A stretch of DNA of 15,994 nucleotides, taken from NCBI GenBank assembly GCA_934875675.1, contig CAKXIK010000018.1, forward strand, positions 1 to 15,994. Direction: 5' to 3'. Below the pieces are notes generated by a model. It did no database searches, had not been told where the DNA came from, and was given only the letters and a program-made list of their open reading frames with translations. Every line of letters begins with the position of its first letter. The first letter of the stretch is position 1. Position numbers and translations under genes: made by a program. Below, one piece after another: positions 12,697-15,994 of this stretch. Source of the DNA: an uncultured bacterium (GTDB lineage Bacteria; Bacillota; Clostridia; Oscillospirales; Acutalibacteraceae).

Positions 12697-13725
12697 ATGT
12701 CTGACGTTACGCTTGGACGCACCGGGATCATTACAAATAAAAACGGTTTTGGAGCATTGCCGATTCAACGCATTTCTACCGCGGAGGCAGGAAAGCTTCT
12801 GCACAAAGCTTATGAAAACGGTATCACCTATTTTGATACGGCGCGCGCCTATTCCGATAGCGAAGAAAAGCTGGGAAAGGCACTTTCTGATGTGCGCCAA
12901 CATATTTTTATCGCCACCAAAAGCGGTGCAAAAGACGGAAAAACCATGAAAAAAGAGCTGGAAACCAGCCTTCGCACCCTGCACACCGATTACATCGATG
13001 TTTATCAGCTGCACAATCCATCCTTTTGCCCAAGGCCGGGCGGAGAGGACGGGCTTTACGATGCACTGCTCAAAGCCAGGGAAGAAGGAAAAATCCGTTT
13101 TATCAGCATTACAAACCATAGCGTCCGCGTCGCGCAGGAGGCTGTGGATTCCGGCTTGTATGACACGGTGCAGTTCCCGTTCAATTACCTTTCCGCACCG
13201 GTGGAATTTGACCTGGTGAAAAGCTGCCGTGAAAAGAACATTGGATTTATAGCAATGAAAGCACTTTCCGGCGGATTGATTACCAATGCGGAAGCCGCTT
13301 ACGCGTGGCTGAACCAGTATGATAATGTGCTGCCGATCTGGGGTGTTCAGCGGGAAAGTGAGCTCGACGAGTTTTTGAACTTTGTCACTGCAGAACCGCA
13401 GCTCAACGAAGAGCTTTGTGCCGTGATTGAAAAGGATCAGAAAGAGCTGGCAGGCAATTTTTGCCGCGGATGCGGGTACTGCATGCCCTGCCCTGCCGGA
13501 ATCGAAATCAACAATTGCGCGCGCATGTCTCTGATGCTTCGCCGGAGTCCTTCTGCACAGTGGCTGGGGCACACCTGGCAGGAAAAAATGCAGAAAATTG
13601 AGAATTGCCTGCACTGCAACCAGTGCAGATCCCGCTGTCCGTATCACCTTGATACGCCTTCCCTGCTTGCCGCTAATTATGCCGATTATCAGGATGTGCT
13701 TGCGGGAAAAGCAAGTGTGAGGTAA
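12697..13725 (+). CDS. Aldo/keto reductase with C-terminal 4Fe-4S ferredoxin domain
   Basis: This 342-residue cytoplasmic protein carries an aldo/keto reductase barrel with the catalytic tetrad D47 and Y52 (YFDTARAYSDSE), K75 (IATKSG) and H106 (YQLHNP). A ferredoxin-like tail follows with two Cys groups: C256, C259, C262, C265 (CRGCGYCMPC, then PAGIEI) and C304, C307, C310, C314 (CLHCNQCRSRCPY). This fused family is common in anaerobes and may pass electrons between a carbonyl or alcohol substrate and Fe-S partners; the substrate is unknown. ATG 12697 is chosen from the family start MSDVTLGRTG, with AAGGGGA about 10 bases upstream. It is the first gene of a four-gene operon and ends 7 bases before the EamA gene. 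Confidence 0.92.
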   Translation: MSDVTLGRTGIITNKNGFGALPIQRISTAEAGKLLHKAYENGITYFDTARAYSDSEEKLGKALSDVRQHIFIATKSGAKDGKTMKKELETSLRTLHTDYIDVYQLHNPSFCPRPGGEDGLYDALLKAREEGKIRFISITNHSVRVAQEAVDSGLYDTVQFPFNYLSAPVEFDLVKSCREKNIGFIAMKALSGGLITNAEAAYAWLNQYDNVLPIWGVQRESELDEFLNFVTAEPQLNEELCAVIEKDQKELAGNFCRGCGYCMPCPAGIEINNCARMSLMLRRSPSAQWLGHTWQEKMQKIENCLHCNQCRSRCPYHLDTPSLLAANYADYQDVLAGKASVR

Positions 13726-13732
13726 TCATCGG

Positions 13733-14632
13733 ATGAAAAACAAACAAAATGCAGGGGCACTGCTCAAAATGACGGTGTCCATGCTGATTTTTGGCAGCAT
13801 CGGACTGGTGGCACGCGGAATTGCTCTGCCATCCGCGGTGATTGCCCTGGCACGCGGTGCAGTCGGCACCGTGTTTCTGTTGATTGCAGGACTTTTTTTG
13901 CGCAAAAAAATATCTCTTTCCGCATGGGAAAAAAATGCGCTGCCGTTAATTATTTCCGGTGCCGCGATTGGGTTTAACTGGATTTTTTTATTTGAATCCT
14001 ACCGATATACCACCATTGCCACGGCGACTGTCTGCTATTATACGGCTCCTGTCATTGTGGTGATGCTTTCTCCTTTAGTGCTCAAGGAACGACTTTCTCC
14101 TCTGCGGATGGCTTGTGTGGCTGTTTCTCTCATCGGCATTGTGCTCGTGGCAGGAGATCAATCAATCGGTTCCGGCACACAAAACCTGTACGGAATCGGC
14201 TTTGGCCTGGGTGCAGCTTTGTTTTACTCCGTGATTATGCTGAGCAACAAGTTTCTGAAAGAAATTGATTCCATGGATTCCACCGTTGCACAGCTTGGAA
14301 TTGCAGCCGTAGTTCTTCTGCCGTATGTATTGCTCACCGGACAAACGGCAGACTTATCGTTTAACACGACCACCCTGTGCCTGCTCTTGATTGCAGGCAT
14401 TGTACACACCGGAATAGGATATCTGCTCTATTTTTCGGCGATGCAGGGGCTCAGTGCACAAAGCATTGCACTTTGCAGCTATATTGATCCTGTTTCCGCC
14501 GTAATATTTTCTGCGGTGCTGCTCAGTGAACCAATGGGTGCGCTGCAAATAGTCGGCGCAGTCATGATTCTCGGCGCAGCAATTTGCAGTCAATGGAAAG
14601 CCGGAATTGGAAAGGAGACAAAAACCGTATGA
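13733..14632 (+). CDS. EamA/DMT-family transporter
   Basis: This 299-residue membrane protein has about ten hydrophobic helices arranged as two EamA repeats (about 10-139 and 150-288), each with the alternating helix and short charged-loop pattern of drug/metabolite transporters. Conserved features include the YYTAPVIVVMLSPLVLKERLS stretch at the end of the first repeat and SYIDPVSAVIFSAVLLSEPMG in the second. Members export amino acids, nucleosides or other metabolites; the substrate is not readable here. It lies 7 bases after the aldo/keto reductase gene and overlaps the following phosphorylase start by 4 bases (ATGA), so the three are surely one transcript. The neighbour suggests, but does not prove, nucleoside- or base-related cargo. 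Confidence 0.9.
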   Translation: MKNKQNAGALLKMTVSMLIFGSIGLVARGIALPSAVIALARGAVGTVFLLIAGLFLRKKISLSAWEKNALPLIISGAAIGFNWIFLFESYRYTTIATATVCYYTAPVIVVMLSPLVLKERLSPLRMACVAVSLIGIVLVAGDQSIGSGTQNLYGIGFGLGAALFYSVIMLSNKFLKEIDSMDSTVAQLGIAAVVLLPYVLLTGQTADLSFNTTTLCLLLIAGIVHTGIGYLLYFSAMQGLSAQSIALCSYIDPVSAVIFSAVLLSEPMGALQIVGAVMILGAAICSQWKAGIGKETKTV

Positions 14633-15390
14633 GTATTCTTGAAACCTTTGATGCAACCGGCGAAGAAATTGTTCGTCCGGAGCATATGGTGCAGCCATGC
14701 CAGGATTTTCCCGAAGTACTGGTTGCAGGATTCAGTCAGGAAATAACCGATATGGCAGCTCAGCTTCCCGGTGCGGTTCAAATGGATGCCCTGCGCGCCG
14801 GAATGGAATTACCCATCATTGGTGTACGCCGGAGCGGAAAAAATATCGGCGTTTATCAATCTCTGATCGGCGGTGCAGCTTCTGCCGGACTGCTGGAGGA
14901 AGTGGTGGCAAAGGGGGCAAAAAAAGTTGTGTTTTTTGGTTCCTGCGGTGCATTGGACGAAGCAATGATTGCCGGACGCGTGATGGTGCCAACTGCAGCA
15001 TTCCGCGATGAGGGAACCAGCTATCACTACATGAACGCTGCCGACGGGGACTTTGTGGATATTCCCACTGCAGGGCGGCTTGGTGAGTTAATGGACGAAA
15101 TCGGCGTACCGTATACCTACGGAAAAACGTGGACAACAGACGCGATTTATCGCGAAACAAGAACCAATGTTCGGCGCCGCAGAGCACAGGGCTGCCTGAC
15201 CGTAGATATGGAGTGTGCTTCTGTCATGGCAGTGGCAAAGTTCCGCTGCGTGGAGGTTTATCAATTTCTCTATGCAGCGGACAGTCTGAGCGGAAGCACC
15301 TGGGATCCGCGCATTCTCGGAAAAATGCCGTCGAGTGCAAAAGAACGTTATCTGCGCATTGCGCTGGAAATTGCAGAGCGCCTTGCCTAA
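14629..15390 (+). CDS. Nucleoside phosphorylase family protein
   Basis: This 253-residue protein fits the PNP/UDP phosphorylase superfamily, which cleaves nucleosides with phosphate to a free base and pentose-1-phosphate. Visible marks are the phosphate/ribose loop VVFFGSCGALD (100-110), TWTTDAIYRET (167-177) and TVDMECASVMAVAKF (191-205), where M194-E195 contacts the ribose in relatives, followed by AADSL (216-220). It is closest in feel to the uridine-phosphorylase-like branch, but base specificity cannot be decided. The ATG overlaps the EamA stop (ATGA), and AAAGGAGA precedes it by about 10 bases inside the upstream gene. It sits between a membrane exporter and an acetyltransferase. Confidence 0.88.
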   Translation: MSILETFDATGEEIVRPEHMVQPCQDFPEVLVAGFSQEITDMAAQLPGAVQMDALRAGMELPIIGVRRSGKNIGVYQSLIGGAASAGLLEEVVAKGAKKVVFFGSCGALDEAMIAGRVMVPTAAFRDEGTSYHYMNAADGDFVDIPTAGRLGELMDEIGVPYTYGKTWTTDAIYRETRTNVRRRRAQGCLTVDMECASVMAVAKFRCVEVYQFLYAADSLSGSTWDPRILGKMPSSAKERYLRIALEIAERLA

Positions 15391-15423
15391 ATTTAAACAA
15401 GACAGAATGGGAGGGTAAATCAG

Positions 15424-15960
15424 ATGAATCCTGTATATCTGCGTCCGATTCAATTAGAAGATGCTGCTGCATTTGAAACTGCCTTCGCGTTACAGGGTTG
15501 GGACAAACCGCGCACGCAATTTGAGCGGTATTACCGCGAACAACAGGCAGGCACCCGTGCCGTAGTCGTTGCTGAGATCGACGGTACGCCGGTCGGCTAC
15601 ATCACAATTTTACCCCACAAAAATGCAGGCCCTTTTGCCAAAACAGGCTGGCCGGAACTCAGTGATTTCAATGTGCTGGAAGCGTACCAGCACTGCGGAA
15701 TCGGCACCCGGTTGATGGAGGAAGCGGAACGCATCGCCTTTACACAGAGCGATACCATCACCATCGGCGTTGGACTGCACCGCGGATACGGAACTGCACA
15801 GCGCATGTATGTTCGGCGGGGTTATATTCCGGATGGCTCGGGCGTGTGGTACCACGATGAGCCACTGGCGGAAAATGCGCCGTGCCTTAACGACGACGAT
15901 CTTGTTCTTTATTTTTCAAAAAAGCGCACGGGTTGTGTTTTGGATGAAACAGGACTATAA
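15424..15960 (+). CDS. GNAT-family N-acetyltransferase
   Basis: This 178-residue cytoplasmic protein has the GNAT fold signs: VVVAEIDGTPVGYITI (47-62), the acetyl-CoA loop QHCGIGTRLMEEAE (89-102, matching Q/R-x-x-G-x-G), and the later YGTAQRMYVRRGY (122-134). It transfers an acetyl group from acetyl-CoA to an unknown amine. GGGAGG lies about 10 bases before the ATG. It follows the phosphorylase gene by 33 bases and is probably the last visible member of the aldo/keto reductase operon. No terminator is visible before the window ends; only an A/T palindrome (15958-15973) follows. Confidence 0.88.
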   Translation: MNPVYLRPIQLEDAAAFETAFALQGWDKPRTQFERYYREQQAGTRAVVVAEIDGTPVGYITILPHKNAGPFAKTGWPELSDFNVLEAYQHCGIGTRLMEEAERIAFTQSDTITIGVGLHRGYGTAQRMYVRRGYIPDGSGVWYHDEPLAENAPCLNDDDLVLYFSKKRTGCVLDETGL

Positions 15961-15994
15961 TAATTAATTATTATTACGAAAACCGCGGGTGAGT

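Noticed and set aside
12553..13647. 364-residue open frame on the minus strand
   Set aside because: It lies opposite the aldo/keto reductase gene, which has clear catalytic and Fe-S motifs. Its translation shows no family and no ribosome site supports it.
15958..15973. Perfect A/T-only palindrome TAATAATTAATTATTA after the GNAT gene
   Set aside because: It contains no G or C, so it would make a weak hairpin. It begins within the stop codon region and is not a convincing terminator or operator.

Overview
The window reads as chromosomal DNA of a low-to-moderate GC Firmicute, most likely a gut-type clostridium of the Oscillospirales/Ruminococcaceae kind. This is inferred from SigA-type promoters with strong Shine-Dalgarno sites, a feoA-feoB-FeoB-associated trio, 4Fe-4S ferredoxin-domain DUF362 and aldo/keto reductase proteins, a thioredoxin/Rrf2 operon and small glycine-rich ORFs. 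No phage, IS, transposase or CRISPR signal is visible. All genes are tightly packed; one tRNA is present.

Layout. (1) 106-1630, minus strand: tRNA-Leu(UAG) with its terminator, then an AT-richer gene for an ECF-type sigma factor carrying a ~270-residue C-terminal domain of unknown function. The gene has a candidate ECF-type (possibly autoregulatory) promoter and an internal ribosome binding site plus ATG exactly at the domain junction. (2) 1843-4515, plus: ferrous iron uptake operon feoA-feoB-FeoB-associated Cys-rich membrane peptide, behind a near-consensus promoter with a DtxR/IdeR-like iron box, closed by a strong terminator. (3) 4535-6006, minus: a nitroreductase-family flavoprotein, preceded by a membrane-anchored protein whose N-terminus looks like sigma-70 region 2 but which has no region 4. 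(4) 6065-8661, plus: an XRE/TPR regulator and a major facilitator transporter. (5) 8699-10199, plus: thioredoxin, a rhodanese lipoprotein and an Rrf2 regulator, under a promoter whose -10 box sits inside a perfect 10+10 bp dyad. (6) 10194-10765, minus: tRNA methyltransferase TrmL. (7) 10840-11202: a hairpin whose T-run points the wrong way, then a 62-residue glycine-zipper protein. (8) 11227-12411, minus: DUF362/ferredoxin protein. (9) 12631-15960, plus: an aldo/keto reductase with C-terminal ferredoxin domain, an EamA exporter, a nucleoside phosphorylase and a GNAT acetyltransferase, apparently one operon.

How they work together. The feo block imports Fe(II) and is probably repressed by an iron-loaded DtxR-family protein encoded elsewhere. 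The trx block is a redox/sulfur module probably controlled by its own Rrf2 protein. Several other products (DUF362 protein, aldo/keto reductase, nitroreductase) are iron-sulfur or flavin enzymes suited to an anaerobe. The parts least explained by known families are the sigma fusion (106-1416), the membrane-anchored sigma-region-2-like protein (5162-5926) and the dyad/Rrf2/rhodanese unit (8699-10162). I could not run database searches, so family names rest on motifs recognised by eye.
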